Of a stretch of 64,000 bases of DNA, positions 32,549 to 41,618 are shown in pieces (the stretch's first letter is position 1; each line of letters opens with the position of its first letter). Position numbers and translations under genes: made by a program. A model generated the notes under the pieces. That model worked only from the letters and a program-made list of their open reading frames with translations, was not told the origin of the DNA and made no database searches. Source of the stretch: Clostridium frigidicarnis (GTDB taxonomy: Bacteria; Bacillota; Clostridia; Clostridiales; Clostridiaceae); the NCBI RefSeq assembly GCF_900111985.1, contig NZ_FOKI01000001.1, forward strand, positions 101,837-165,836, read 5' to 3'.

Positions 32549-33211
32549 TTATCTATTCTCTAGTTTAGTTTCCATAACTGAAGCTATTTTATCTACAACT
32601 TCATTTATATTAAGACCTGTTGTATTTATTTCAATGGCATCATCAGCTTTTCTTAAAGGATCTACTTCTCTATGTGAATCAATGTAATCACGTTTTATAA
32701 TATCATTTAATATTTCTTCATAATTAACATCTATACCTTTATTCTTTAATTCGTTATATCTTCTATCTGCTCGTTCCTCTGGTGTTGCAGTTAAGAAGAA
32801 CTTAAATGTAGCATCTTTAAGAACAACTGTGCCTATATCTCTTCCATCCATTATTACATCATATTGTTTAGCCATTTTTTGCATTACAGCTACAAGATTC
32901 TGTCTTACTTCTTTTATTGAAGCATAAGCTGATACATTATTACTTATTCTAGGAGTTGTTATTAAGTCATTTACATCCTCACCATTAAGTATTAATCTAT
33001 CATTTTTAAAATGCATATCAAGAGTGGATACTAATTTGCATACACTCTTTACATCATTAGCTTCTATTTCTTTTTCTAAGGATCTTAATGTTACGGCTCT
33101 ATACATAGAACCAGTATTTATGTACATTAAATTGAATTTTTCTCCAATTATTTTAGCAATGGTACTTTTGCCTGCACCAGCTGGACCATCTATTGCAACT
33201 GAAATTCTCAA
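32549..33211 (-). CDS. cmk: Cytidylate kinase
   Basis: The enzyme phosphorylates CMP and dCMP to the diphosphates. Walker A is GPAGAGKST (residues 9-17), then DGRDIGTVV and RADRRYNEL form the substrate and lid regions. The 220-residue length is standard. In Clostridium cmk commonly precedes ispH-rpsA, as here. A fairly good ribosome site (AAAGGCGG) precedes the ATG. Confidence 0.97.
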   Translation of the reverse strand: MRISVAIDGPAGAGKSTIAKIIGEKFNLMYINTGSMYRAVTLRSLEKEIEANDVKSVCKLVSTLDMHFKNDRLILNGEDVNDLITTPRISNNVSAYASIKEVRQNLVAVMQKMAKQYDVIMDGRDIGTVVLKDATFKFFLTATPEERADRRYNELKNKGIDVNYEEILNDIIKRDYIDSHREVDPLRKADDAIEINTTGLNINEVVDKIASVMETKLENR

Positions 33212-33241
33212 TTAAATTCCGCCTTTCATTAAAAGTCTTTT

Positions 33242-33607
33242 TTAATCATTATAACATAAATCAGGTCTTAAAGTCCTTGCTTTTTTAAGATACACATGAT
33301 TTACATCCCCTATTTTTCTATCATAAAAAATTGTGACTCTTATGCATAATGGAAGACAATTTCCATTTTCGACTTCCATTTCATTAAAATGCATAATAGC
33401 AACATTGTTTAATGAAAGACTTTGACGTGCAAATTTACCGGGATAGTCCTTAGTTATGTCATTTGTGCAAGAAAATATCATTGATATGATATTTTCTTTG
33501 TTTAAGTTATTTTTCTCTAGTATGGTTTTTACCATTTCTATAGTATTTACTTTAATTTCTTCTTCTGTGTTTTCCTCTATTGTAATGGCTCCTCGTATAG
33601 CTATCAT
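33242..33607 (-). CDS. aroH: Chorismate mutase, AroH type
   Basis: It converts chorismate to prephenate for Phe and Tyr synthesis. The start MIAIRGAITIEENTEEEI and the FARQSLSLNNVAIMHFNEM stretch fit the AroH trimer family, including conserved Arg residues of the active site. The length of 121 residues is typical of this single-domain form. It lies between cmk and the HI0933 flavoprotein in the same operon. Confidence 0.92.
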   Translation of the reverse strand: MIAIRGAITIEENTEEEIKVNTIEMVKTILEKNNLNKENIISMIFSCTNDITKDYPGKFARQSLSLNNVAIMHFNEMEVENGNCLPLCIRVTIFYDRKIGDVNHVYLKKARTLRPDLCYND

Positions 33608-33612
33608 TTTAA

Positions 33613-34836
33613 TTATTCACCTACCTTATTACCTGCTAAATAACCTGTAGAAAAGGCTATTTGTACATTGTATCCTCCAGTAAAGGCATCCACGTCTATT
33701 ACTTCACCTGCAAAGTAAAGGTTATCTATGAATTTAGATTTCATTGTAGAGGGATCTATCTCCTTAACATTAACTCCACCAGCTGTAACAATTGCTTCTG
33801 CAATAGGTCTTGTTCCTGTTAGGGTTAAAGTAAGGTTTTGTATAAGGTTACCAAGATTTTTCCTTTCCTCTTTAGTAATAAGATTTACTTTTTTATCTGG
33901 ATCAATTCTACTTAACTTAATAACAATATCTATAAGTTTTTTTGGTAATAATTCATCTAGTGAATTTTTAAAATCTTTATTTATGCATTTGTTAAAGTCC
34001 TTTTGAAGTCTTAAATCCATTTCTTTTTCACTTAACGCAGGCTTTAGATTAATTGATAAATTATATATTTTATTATTTTCAACTACTCTACTTCCACTTA
34101 AAATAATAGGACCTGAAACTCCATAATGAGTAAATAACATTTCTCCAAAGTCTTTATAAAGAACCTTTTTATTTTCATTTGAAATTTTAATTTCTACATT
34201 TCTAAGGGATAAACCTTGAAGTTCTTTTATCCACTCTTCTTTTCCTTGAAGAGGTACAAGAGAAGCCTTAGGCTCTACTATAGAGTGGCCTAATTTTTTA
34301 GAGAATTTAAGTCCATCTCCTGTTGAACCAGTTAATGGATAAGATATTCCACCTGTACATAATATAAAGTAATCTCCAAATATTTTTGAATTATCCGAAA
34401 GCTTTACACCCTTTATTATATTGTTTTCTCTTAAAAACTCTGATACCTTATTTCCTAATTTAATTGAAACGTTTCTATCTTTTAAAGCTCTATGAAAAGC
34501 ACTTATAATATCAGAAGATTTATCAGACTCAGGGAAAACTCTATCACCACGTTCTACCTTTAATTTTACTCCTTGATTTTCAAGGAAATCCATTGTATCT
34601 TTATTAGTAAAAGTATATAAAGAACTATAAAGGAAATGTGGGTTCCCAGGAATAAAATCAAAAAATTCCCCTATATCCTTTCCGTTAGTTACATTACATC
34701 TTCCTTTTCCTGTTATATATAATTTTTTACCTAATTTATCATTTCCATCTATAAGCACAACCTCATGGTTTTTTGCTGCTTCAACAGCTGCCATCATACC
34801 TGCAGGACCAGCACCTATTACTATAACTTTACTCAA
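33613..34836 (-). CDS. HI0933-family FAD-dependent oxidoreductase
   Basis: The N-terminal dinucleotide-binding motif is IVIGAGPAGMMAA, followed by GKGRCNVTNG and a C-terminal DNLYFAGEVIDVDAFTGGYN. These mark the BaiN/HI0933 flavoprotein family. The 407-residue length is normal. Its position as the first gene of the aroH-cmk-ispH operon is widely conserved in Clostridium. The natural substrate is not established; one family member takes part in bile-acid reduction, but this cannot be assumed here. Confidence 0.9.
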   Translation of the reverse strand: MSKVIVIGAGPAGMMAAVEAAKNHEVVLIDGNDKLGKKLYITGKGRCNVTNGKDIGEFFDFIPGNPHFLYSSLYTFTNKDTMDFLENQGVKLKVERGDRVFPESDKSSDIISAFHRALKDRNVSIKLGNKVSEFLRENNIIKGVKLSDNSKIFGDYFILCTGGISYPLTGSTGDGLKFSKKLGHSIVEPKASLVPLQGKEEWIKELQGLSLRNVEIKISNENKKVLYKDFGEMLFTHYGVSGPIILSGSRVVENNKIYNLSINLKPALSEKEMDLRLQKDFNKCINKDFKNSLDELLPKKLIDIVIKLSRIDPDKKVNLITKEERKNLGNLIQNLTLTLTGTRPIAEAIVTAGGVNVKEIDPSTMKSKFIDNLYFAGEVIDVDAFTGGYNVQIAFSTGYLAGNKVGE

Positions 34837-35158
34837 AATCTCATCTCCTAAATTCGTTAATATTTTTTTGCGTAATATCTATTATAATACTATTAAAATT
34901 CAAATCATTTATACCCTAATAAATAATATTACCCATAATTTGATCTCCTGTTTGTTACTCTATAATTCTACTTTAACTTAAATGATATATCTCATATTTA
35001 ATTTATTAAGTCAACATAAAAGTATATCTAAAGTTAAATTTAATGTCAAATACTTTTTTTAAGTGGATATGCCACATTTTAATTGGGGATTGACAGTTGA
35101 GACTGGAAAGTTATGGTTATAAACCACGGATTTTAAATCTATAATATCATCTATAGGG

Positions 35159-35200
35159 TAAAAAAAGGAGAAGCTCTTTAATTATGAGCTTCCCCTTTTT
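35159..35200 (-). terminator. gdhA terminator 2
   Basis: GGAGAAGCTC / GAGCTTCCCC stem with one mismatch, followed on the minus strand by a run of T. Confidence 0.85.
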
Positions 35201-35239
35201 AAAGTTGAGAATTGAGAGTGACTTTCAATTCTCAACTTT
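35201..35239 (-). terminator. gdhA hairpin 1
   Basis: AAAGTTGAGAATTGA-type perfect inverted repeat of about 18 bp, directly between the gdhA stop and the T-rich terminator. Confidence 0.75.
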
Positions 35240-35245
35240 AGTATC

Positions 35246-36613
35246 TTAGTAAATTCCTTGAGCGTACATAGCTTCTGCAACTTTTACGAATCCAGCTATA
35301 TTAGCACCTGCAACTAGGTTATATCCTAAGCCATAAGTTTCTGCAACACTTGCAGCTGTATCATGAATGTTAACCATTATTGCATGAAGTTTTTCATCTA
35401 CTTCTTCAGCAGTCCATCTTAATCTCATTGAGTTTTGAGCCATTTCCAATGCAGATGTAGCAACTCCACCAGCATTTGCAGCCTTAGCAGGTCCTACTAT
35501 TAAGCCGTTAGCTTGGAAGTATTGAACAGCTTCATTTGTACATGGCATATTTGCAGCTTCACATACAAATTTGATTTTATTTGCAACTATTTGTTTAGCA
35601 TGTTCTAAATGAATGTCATTTTGAGTTGCACATGGCATTATGATATCAACTTTAACATTCCATGGTTTTTCTCCAGCATGGAATTCGCAACCAAATTTAT
35701 CGGCATAATCTTGAACTTTATCTCTTCCAGAGTTTCTCATTTCTACTAAGTAATTTATTTTTTCAGGAGTAGTAACTCCGTCCTTATCATAGATATATCC
35801 ATCTGGGCCTGATAGTGTAACGACTTTACCACCTAAATCAGCAACCTTTTGACATGCTCCCCATGCAACATTACCAAAACCTGATACTGCAACAGTTTTT
35901 CCAGTAAATTCTTCTCCTTCATGTCTTAATATTTCTTGACAGAAGTAAGCAACTCCAAATCCTGTAGCTTCTGGTCTTACTAAGCTTCCACCGTAAGACA
36001 ATCCTTTACCAGTTAAGACTCCATTTTCGAAAGCCCCTCTTATTCTTCTATATTGTCCATAAAGGTATCCTATTTCTCTTGCTCCAACTCCAATATCTCC
36101 AGCTGGCACGTCAACATCTGGTCCTATATGTCTATATAATTCAGTCATAAAGCTTTCACAGAACCTTCTTATTTCTGCATCTGATTTACCTCTTGGGTCG
36201 AAGTCAGAACCACCTTTACCTCCTCCTATTGGAAGACCAGTTAAAGAGTTCTTTAATATTTGTTCAAATCCTAAGAATTTGATTATTCCAAGATAAACTG
36301 ATGGGTGGAATCTTAATCCTCCCTTGTAAGGTCCTATGCATCCATTAAATTGTACTCTGAATCCTCTGTTAACTTGAACGTTTCCATTGTCGTCAGTCCA
36401 AGGAACTCTGAACATGATTTGTCTTTCTGGTTCAACAAATCTTTCAAGTAAATTTAATTCTACATATTCAGGATGCTTGTCCAATACTGACTCAAGTGAT
36501 CCTAGAACTTCTTCTATTGCTTGAATAAATTCAGGCTCTCCAGAATTTCTTTTTTTAACGTTTTCAATAACTTGCTCAATATAAGCTTTTGAATTTAAAG
36601 GTTCTTTTGTCAT
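35246..36613 (-). CDS. gdhA: NADP-type glutamate dehydrogenase, hexameric
   Basis: It catalyses 2-oxoglutarate plus ammonia to glutamate. The 455-residue length matches the 450-residue hexameric enzymes. Motifs include GCIGPYKGGLRFHPSV (substrate loop with Lys), GLPIGGGKGGSDFDP (catalytic Lys) and the Rossmann GFGNVAWGA. C-terminal anchors (ANAGGVATSALEMAQNSMRL) are complete. It is a single-gene unit with a palindrome about 120 bases upstream and two hairpins downstream. Confidence 0.97.
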   Translation of the reverse strand: MTKEPLNSKAYIEQVIENVKKRNSGEPEFIQAIEEVLGSLESVLDKHPEYVELNLLERFVEPERQIMFRVPWTDDNGNVQVNRGFRVQFNGCIGPYKGGLRFHPSVYLGIIKFLGFEQILKNSLTGLPIGGGKGGSDFDPRGKSDAEIRRFCESFMTELYRHIGPDVDVPAGDIGVGAREIGYLYGQYRRIRGAFENGVLTGKGLSYGGSLVRPEATGFGVAYFCQEILRHEGEEFTGKTVAVSGFGNVAWGACQKVADLGGKVVTLSGPDGYIYDKDGVTTPEKINYLVEMRNSGRDKVQDYADKFGCEFHAGEKPWNVKVDIIMPCATQNDIHLEHAKQIVANKIKFVCEAANMPCTNEAVQYFQANGLIVGPAKAANAGGVATSALEMAQNSMRLRWTAEEVDEKLHAIMVNIHDTAASVAETYGLGYNLVAGANIAGFVKVAEAMYAQGIY

Positions 36614-36717
36614 AATAGTATACCCCCTAAAACGAATAAAAATTAGTTATTTTGTGATTTTATAGTAGTATTAATTCTATAATTTTTACAAAATTCCTTC
36701 TAAATATTATCTAATTA

Positions 36718-36746
36718 TGTAAAGGTTTATAAAAACCTTTACATAA
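36718..36746. promoter_or_regulatory. Palindrome upstream of gdhA
   Basis: TGTAAAGGTTT / AAAACCTTTACA arms form an inverted repeat of about 12 bp per arm with almost no spacer. It lies 105-130 bases before the gdhA start and downstream of the rpiR gene end. It may be an operator for nitrogen or carbon control of gdhA. Confidence 0.5.
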
Positions 36747-36760
36747 ACCGTATTTTTTAA

Positions 36761-36800
36761 ACAAATAGGCAATATTTTTTATACTATATTGCCTATTTGT
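36761..36800 (-). terminator. Hairpin after the rpiR-type regulator gene
   Basis: ACAAATAGGCAATAT / ATATTGCCTATTTGT perfect 15-bp stem, just past the stop at 36805. The T tract is weak. Confidence 0.6.
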
Positions 36801-36804
36801 CATA

Positions 36805-37698
36805 TTATCTATCTTTATCCTTAAGACTTTTATATGAATATACTTGGTATTCTTCCCAAATATTCTCAAGATCTCTATATGTTGTTGATATTTTCTCTTT
36901 TTCTCTAAGACCTACGGCTATAATTAAAGCATTTATAACACTCAAAGGTGCTACAAGTGAATCAACAAATGAAGCCATATTACTTTGAGCAATTAAAGTA
37001 TGATCTGCTTTTGAAGCTAATGGAGAAAGTAAGCTATCAGTTATTGCAACAACATTAGCGCGTCTGCTTTGTGCAAAAGTTAGAGCTTCTATTGTTTTAA
37101 TAGCATATCTTGGAAAACCTATACCTATTACAAGATCTCCCTCTCCTACATTTATCATTTGTTCAAAAATATCACTCATACCATATCCAACAGTTTTTAC
37201 ATTATCTAAAATTACATTTAAGTAGAAACCTAAAAATTCTGATAAAGCTGTTGAACTTCTAAGACCTATAATATATATTTTATTTGCATTAAATATGCAT
37301 TCTACAACCTCATCAAAGGTCTTATGATTTATTTTTTCAAGGGTAGCTCTTATATTTTCCATATCAGCCTTTAATACACCCTTTAAAGCGTTTTCTTCAC
37401 TTATAAAATCGTTAGCAAGTTCTATTCTTTGAACTGTTGTAAGTTTGTTTTTTATAAGTTCCTGAAGAGCCTTTTGTAATTTAGGATACCCACTAAAGCC
37501 TAACTCATTTGCAAATCTTACAACTGTAGATTCACTTACTCCAACACTTGTTCCAAGCTTAGCCGCTGTCATAAATGCTGCCTTGTCATAGTGTTTTAGT
37601 ATGTATTCAGCTATTAACTTTTGTCCTTTACTCAATCTTGGAAACTTTAGTTGAATAATTCTCATCAAATCTTTGTTTGATGTAGTTGTATTTTCCAT
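36805..37698 (-). CDS. RpiR/MurR-family transcription regulator
   Basis: The N-terminal helix-turn-helix (AAKLGTSVGVSESTVVRFAN) is followed by a SIS sugar-phosphate binding domain (IYIIGLRSSTALSEFLG, cut at its core; VIGIGFPRYAIKT). These regulators sense phosphosugars and control nearby sugar or cell-wall genes, though no such target is adjacent. The ATG at 37698 has an AAGGGGT site; the frame is open 17 codons further. The protein has 297 residues. Confidence 0.88.
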   Translation of the reverse strand: MENTTTSNKDLMRIIQLKFPRLSKGQKLIAEYILKHYDKAAFMTAAKLGTSVGVSESTVVRFANELGFSGYPKLQKALQELIKNKLTTVQRIELANDFISEENALKGVLKADMENIRATLEKINHKTFDEVVECIFNANKIYIIGLRSSTALSEFLGFYLNVILDNVKTVGYGMSDIFEQMINVGEGDLVIGIGFPRYAIKTIEALTFAQSRRANVVAITDSLLSPLASKADHTLIAQSNMASFVDSLVAPLSVINALIIAVGLREKEKISTTYRDLENIWEEYQVYSYKSLKDKDR

Positions 37699-37903
37699 TG
37701 AATTCAAACCCCTTTTTAAAATAAATTTTATATGCAGTATTTTCTTCATTTTAACATCTATTGAATAAACAATTCAAGATAAATTTCATTTTTTAGTTAA
37801 TTTTTTTATAATATACAATAATTTATAACATATAAATTATGTTTTTAATAAGAATTTGCTTAACTTTAGAATGAAAAACAGCATTTTAAAGGATATAATT
37901 AAA

Positions 37904-37945
37904 GATGCAAGATTTTTTAATTAAATAATTAAAAAATCTTGCATC
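37904..37945 (-). terminator. Terminator of the mnmM-rluB unit
   Basis: GATGCAAGATTTTTTAATT / AATTAAAAAATCTTGCATC is a perfect 19-bp stem directly after the stop of the methyltransferase gene. Confidence 0.8.
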
Positions 37946-37960
37946 ACATAAATTAAACAT

Positions 37961-38506
37961 CTATATTTTTTTTTCGATAACTATAAGACTTGGAGCATTT
38001 TCACTTCTATTCATATATTTGTGTTCCATAACGCCATATTTGTTCTTTGGAAGGGTTTCAAAAAAATTATACAATAAATCTTTTTCCTTTTTCCCTTCAT
38101 CATGCCCACTATAAAGTGCTATTGTAATAAGCCCACCCTCATTTAAAAGTTCTAAAGCCTTTTTTATACTTTCTAAAGAAGTTTCTCCAAGGGTTGTGAT
38201 TTCCTTATTTCCACCAGGAAGAAATCCTAAATTATACATTGCACAATCTATGTTCTTATTAAGATATTTATCTATGTTTGAATGACTATCTAATATAACA
38301 TTAACATTTTCATAGTTTTTATCTTTATAAGCATCAACTGCACACTTTTGAATATCAAAGGAATAAATCTCTTTAAAATTATCTTTTAGAAAATCTGTGT
38401 CATGTCCATTTCCTAAAGTACAGTCTAAAGCTATGTTATTATTTTTTAAAAATGTTTTAATTATGTAATGATTTATAACACATAATTCTCCACAATAGTT
38501 ATACAT
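37961..38506 (-). CDS. mnmM: tRNA methyltransferase, MnmM/YtqB family
   Basis: This class I methyltransferase has a SAM-binding motif ALDCTLGNGHDTDFL (residues 26-40) and the family signature NLGFLPGGNKEITT. YtqB of Bacillus, now MnmM, methylates nm5s2U34 of tRNA; this assignment follows from family membership only. The 181-residue length fits. It is encoded 11 bases downstream of rluB and ends at a strong hairpin. Confidence 0.85.
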   Translation of the reverse strand: MYNYCGELCVINHYIIKTFLKNNNIALDCTLGNGHDTDFLKDNFKEIYSFDIQKCAVDAYKDKNYENVNVILDSHSNIDKYLNKNIDCAMYNLGFLPGGNKEITTLGETSLESIKKALELLNEGGLITIALYSGHDEGKKEKDLLYNFFETLPKNKYGVMEHKYMNRSENAPSLIVIEKKI

Positions 38507-38517
38507 AAATCCAACTC

Positions 38518-39228
38518 CTATAAATTCTTTAAATAGTTTACCTCATCTAGAGACAATTCTCTCCACTGACCTTTGTCTAAATCTTTTAATGTTAATCTCC
38601 CAATGGCAGTTCTTTTAAGAGTTATAACCTCATGACCTAAAGCTAAACACATTTTTCTTATCTGTCTGTTTTTGCCTTCATGTATAGAAATTTTAACTTT
38701 ACAAGTATCTCTCATTGTTTTTATAATTTCTATATTAGAATCTGAAGTTATATAGCCACCTATATCTACTCCACCTTTAAACTTATTCATTTCTTCATCA
38801 GTAAATATTCCTTTTACTTTTGCTATGTACACTTTATCAATTACACTTCGTGGATGTATTATATTATTATATATATCACCATCATTAGTAAGAAGTAATA
38901 ATCCTGAACTATCATAATCAAGTCTTCCAATTGGGTATATTCTTTCATCTACATTAACAATGTCTAAAATAGTTTTTCTATTCTTTTCATCTTTTACAGT
39001 AGTAATATATCCTTCAGGTTTATTTAGCATAATATATCTTTTAACTTCCTCTAGATTAATTTCCTTATCATCTAAAAGAACCTTACTTACATTGCCATTA
39101 ACCTTTATACCAAGCTCTGTAACAACTACTCCATCAACTTTTACTCTGCCATCTAAAATTATTTCTTCGCATTTTCTACGGGAGGCTACTCCACAACGTG
39201 CCATATATTTTTGTAATCTTTCTTCCAT
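38518..39228 (-). CDS. rluB: 23S rRNA pseudouridine synthase B
   Basis: This protein has an N-terminal S4 RNA-binding domain (RLQKYMARCGVASRRKCEEI) and the RsuA-family catalytic motif GRLDYDSSGLLLLTNDGD with its Asp, ending in GKNRQIRKM. RluB modifies U2605 (E. coli numbering) of 23S rRNA. The ATG at 39228 is used; a second possible ATG lies six codons upstream, closer to the GGGAG site. It forms an operon with mnmM. Confidence 0.92.
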   Translation of the reverse strand: MEERLQKYMARCGVASRRKCEEIILDGRVKVDGVVVTELGIKVNGNVSKVLLDDKEINLEEVKRYIMLNKPEGYITTVKDEKNRKTILDIVNVDERIYPIGRLDYDSSGLLLLTNDGDIYNNIIHPRSVIDKVYIAKVKGIFTDEEMNKFKGGVDIGGYITSDSNIEIIKTMRDTCKVKISIHEGKNRQIRKMCLALGHEVITLKRTAIGRLTLKDLDKGQWRELSLDEVNYLKNL

Positions 39229-39401
39229 ATCTAAATACACTCCCATTTATAAATTTCATTAAAATTATATAGATATATATGATAAAAATCAAATAAATTA
39301 GTAAAATTTGTATTTATGAGTATAAGAAAATTCATTAAAAACTGAAAAATGAGGTTAACTTTTCATTAGGAAATTTTATTATATTATGAGAATATACAAC
39401 T

Positions 39402-39433
39402 AAAAAAAGAAGTCCATACTATGAACTTCTTTA
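39402..39433 (-). terminator. Terminator after the 51-aa gene
   Basis: AAAGAAGT / ACTTCTTT stem with a T-rich tail on the minus strand. Confidence 0.65.
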
Positions 39434-39439
39434 CTTATT

Positions 39440-39595
39440 TTAGCTATCCTTTAAACCATCTTGTAAAGCCTTATACATTTCCACTATTTGTTTCGTATTT
39501 TCTTCAATGGTGTTTTTCCCCCCGGCACCATAGGAGCATAGCTTATCATTGTTTATTAATGCGATTATAATATCTTTAATGTTTTCTTCTTTCAT
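39440..39595 (-). CDS. Small hypothetical protein (51 aa)
   Basis: The frame starts MKEENIKDIIIALINNDKLC with a strong GAGGAGGGG ribosome site before the ATG at 39595 and ends at a TAA at 39440, just before a terminator. The middle holds SYGAGGKNT and the end is helical. No family is recognised. The ribosome site and terminator make a real gene likely. Confidence 0.65.
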   Translation of the reverse strand: MKEENIKDIIIALINNDKLCSYGAGGKNTIEENTKQIVEMYKALQDGLKDS

Positions 39596-39802
39596 ATTTA
39601 CCCCTCCTCAAGTAAATAATTCTACATAATATAGTATTTTCCTCCTTATTTTAAATAAACTATGTATAATTTGTTGATTTATTAAAAAAATAATCATAAT
39701 CAAAGAAATTATTATAAATCAAACCGTAAAATTTGTTATTTATTATATTTTGTTTTATAATAATTATTAACAAACAATTATTAAATTTTATTAGAGGTGA
39801 AT

Positions 39803-40621
39803 ATGGATAAATTATTATTTGGAATATCAGGTCTTCCACTTGGTGAAGAAAAAGATAAATTTAATTATGCTACAGGAATTGAACATTTAAGTAAAATAGG
39901 ATTAGATGCAATGGAGCTTCCTTTTGTAAGGTCTGTTAATGTTACGGCTAAAAATAGACAAAACATAATAGATGCTAAAAATAAATTTAATTTTTATCTT
40001 TCTGCTCATGGATCCTATTTTATAAACCTTAATTCTGATGAAGATGAAAAAATAGAAAAGTCTTTAGAAAGAATAATTAAAGGCGCAGATGCATTAGAGT
40101 CTGTTGGGGGAAGAAGTTTAATTTTTCATCCTGGATTTTATTTAAAATCATCAAAAGAGGAAACATTATTAAACATTAAAAATCAGTTAAAAAGATTGCC
40201 AAAGGGCAATGTAAATTATAGATTAGAGACTACAGGAAAACCAACTCAATTTGGAGATGTAGCTGAAATTGTTTCAATCTGTAAGGAAGTTGAAAGTTGT
40301 AAACCATGTATTGATTTCTCTCATGTACATGCTAGAGGAAATGGAGCCTTAAAGTCTTATAATGATTTTGCTAACATACTTAGCCACATTAAAGAAAACT
40401 TAGGGGAAGAAGCTCTAAGGGATATTCACATACATATGGCTGGAATAAACTATGGTCCAAAAGGTGAAAAGAATCATCTTCCATTCTTAGAAAGTGATTT
40501 TGATTTTTTACAATGTTTAAGAGCTCTTAAGGATTTTAATGTTACAGGATGTATAATATGTGAAAGTCCTTTTTTAGAAAGAGATGCTCTTTTACTAAAA
40601 GAAACTTATCATTCATTATAA
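39803..40621 (+). CDS. Endonuclease IV-like TIM-barrel protein
   Basis: This protein of about 272 residues resembles the AP endonuclease 2 / xylose-isomerase TIM-barrel family. Likely metal-binding blocks include LSAHGSYFINL, LIFHPGFYL, RLETTGKPTQFG, CIDFSHVHARGNG and DIHIHMAGI, matching the Nfo order of His and Glu ligands. It probably repairs abasic DNA or acts on a related substrate. The ATG at 39803 has a GAGGTG site; a GTG two codons upstream is possible. Confidence 0.87.
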   Translation: MDKLLFGISGLPLGEEKDKFNYATGIEHLSKIGLDAMELPFVRSVNVTAKNRQNIIDAKNKFNFYLSAHGSYFINLNSDEDEKIEKSLERIIKGADALESVGGRSLIFHPGFYLKSSKEETLLNIKNQLKRLPKGNVNYRLETTGKPTQFGDVAEIVSICKEVESCKPCIDFSHVHARGNGALKSYNDFANILSHIKENLGEEALRDIHIHMAGINYGPKGEKNHLPFLESDFDFLQCLRALKDFNVTGCIICESPFLERDALLLKETYHSL

Positions 40622-40660
40622 TTTAGTATTTTTTATAGTAAATACATTAGTTAAATGTAT

Positions 40661-40692
40661 AGAAAAAGCTCTAGGGTACCCTAGAGCTTTTC
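40661..40692. terminator. Bidirectional terminator
   Basis: AAAAGCTCTAGGGTACCCTA-centred near-perfect palindrome between two convergent genes, with A/T runs at both ends. Confidence 0.9.
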
Positions 40693-40700
40693 TTATTATT

Positions 40701-40991
40701 TTAACATCTTCCTCCAAGTAAAAATAAAAGCCATAATAATTCATTGTTGCCTCCGCAACCACTGTTACATCCGCAATTGTTATTGCATCCACAGTTATTA
40801 TTGCATCCGCAATTGCCGCCCCAGTTGTTCCAGCCACATCCATTATTACAACTATTGTTCCATCCACAACAATTATTCCAATTACTATTACAACATGAAT
40901 TTCTACACCCACAATTATTATTACAGTTTCCAGATGGAATTAAACAAATATTGTCACAACAAGTATCACAACATCTTCTGTGTCTTCCCAT
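40701..40991 (-). CDS. Cys/Asn/Gly-rich repeat protein, probable spore coat or exosporium protein
   Basis: The 96-residue protein is built from short units such as CGCNNNCGCNNN and CGWNN, with about one quarter cysteine and one quarter asparagine. It starts MGRHRRCCDTCCDNIC and ends with a hydrophobic tail (LLWLLFLLGG). Such compositions occur in spore-surface proteins that cross-link by disulfides or bind metal. An AAGGAGGG ribosome site precedes the ATG. The role is inferred from composition only. Confidence 0.65.
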   Translation of the reverse strand: MGRHRRCCDTCCDNICLIPSGNCNNNCGCRNSCCNSNWNNCCGWNNSCNNGCGWNNWGGNCGCNNNCGCNNNCGCNSGCGGNNELLWLLFLLGGRC

Positions 40992-41214
40992 AAAATTCCC
41001 TCCTTATTATCTTTCGTTTGTAATATAGTATATTGTTGGAATATGTTTTTGGTGATAGAAATTTCTTTTATTTATGGAATTTTATCTATTTTACTTATAT
41101 GTTTCTAAAGTTTTACAATTATCTTAGGTGTAATATACTAATTATATATAAATAATTGTAAAATTTAACATTTTATGCACTGTGTAATATAGTGGAAACC
41201 TAATAACTTCATTT

Positions 41215-41496
41215 CAAAATTCATTTGGAATAGAGGAACTAAGTGCATATAAGTATTTTTTTAAATTTACAGCAGTATTATCATTACTTGGTACTGTTCT
41301 AGTATATAGGTCCAATTCAAAACACTCAAATACTAGAATTAGTTGAACCAGAGCATAGATCTACAGTTGCTGGAATTCAATCTACTTTTAGATCAGCTTT
41401 ATCTTCTGTAACTTCACTTATAGCTGGAATATTAATGGCTGTACCATAATTCTCATTCATGGGATTACAATTAGATGGTTACAGAATACCTTATTA
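41215..41496 (+). pseudogene. MFS transporter remnant (C-terminal part)
   Basis: With frame changes, the plus strand reads ILELVEPEHRSTVAGIQST, then FRSALSSVTSLIAGILMAVP followed by a stop, then FSFMGLQLDG. This matches the way late transmembrane segments of major-facilitator proteins look. It has no start and has at least one frameshift and one internal stop. It is a decayed gene. Confidence 0.55.
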
Positions 41497-41527
41497 AGTT
41501 TCTAAAAAACCTAATTTATACAAAAGA

Positions 41528-41566
41528 AGTGTTTTTGAGAATTATCTCAAAAACGCTCCTTTCTTT
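41528..41566 (+). terminator. Terminator after the transporter remnant
   Basis: AGTGTTTTTGAGA / TCTCAAAAACGCT 13-bp stem followed by a pyrimidine-rich run. Confidence 0.75.
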
Positions 41567-41618
41567 ATAAATGAAAAATATTGTTCAACTACAATATATA
41601 ATTAAAGCTCTTATATAT

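Larger units (their letters stand above)
34837..35245. other. Intergenic region between the flavoprotein operon and gdhA
   Basis: There is no gene. The left part should hold the promoter of the leftward flavoprotein operon. The right part holds two terminator hairpins at 35159-35239 for gdhA. Confidence 0.7.
40992..41618. other. Intergenic region with a transporter remnant
   Basis: The left 220 bases hold the promoter region of the Cys-rich gene and nothing else visible. The right part holds an MFS-type remnant at 41215-41496 and its terminator at 41528-41566. Confidence 0.6.

Noticed and set aside
36614..36760. Riboswitch upstream of gdhA
   Set aside because: Only a simple palindrome is visible, with no multi-stem conserved structure that I recognise.
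40616..40912. Val/Ile/Ala-rich leftward frame over the same repeats
   Set aside because: It is a shifted reading of the Cys-rich gene and runs through the terminator.
40744..41028. Rightward Leu/Pro/Gln-rich frame opposite the Cys/Asn-rich gene
   Set aside because: Its composition is the mirror of the repeats on the minus strand and it lacks a ribosome site; the Cys-rich gene has AAGGAGGG.
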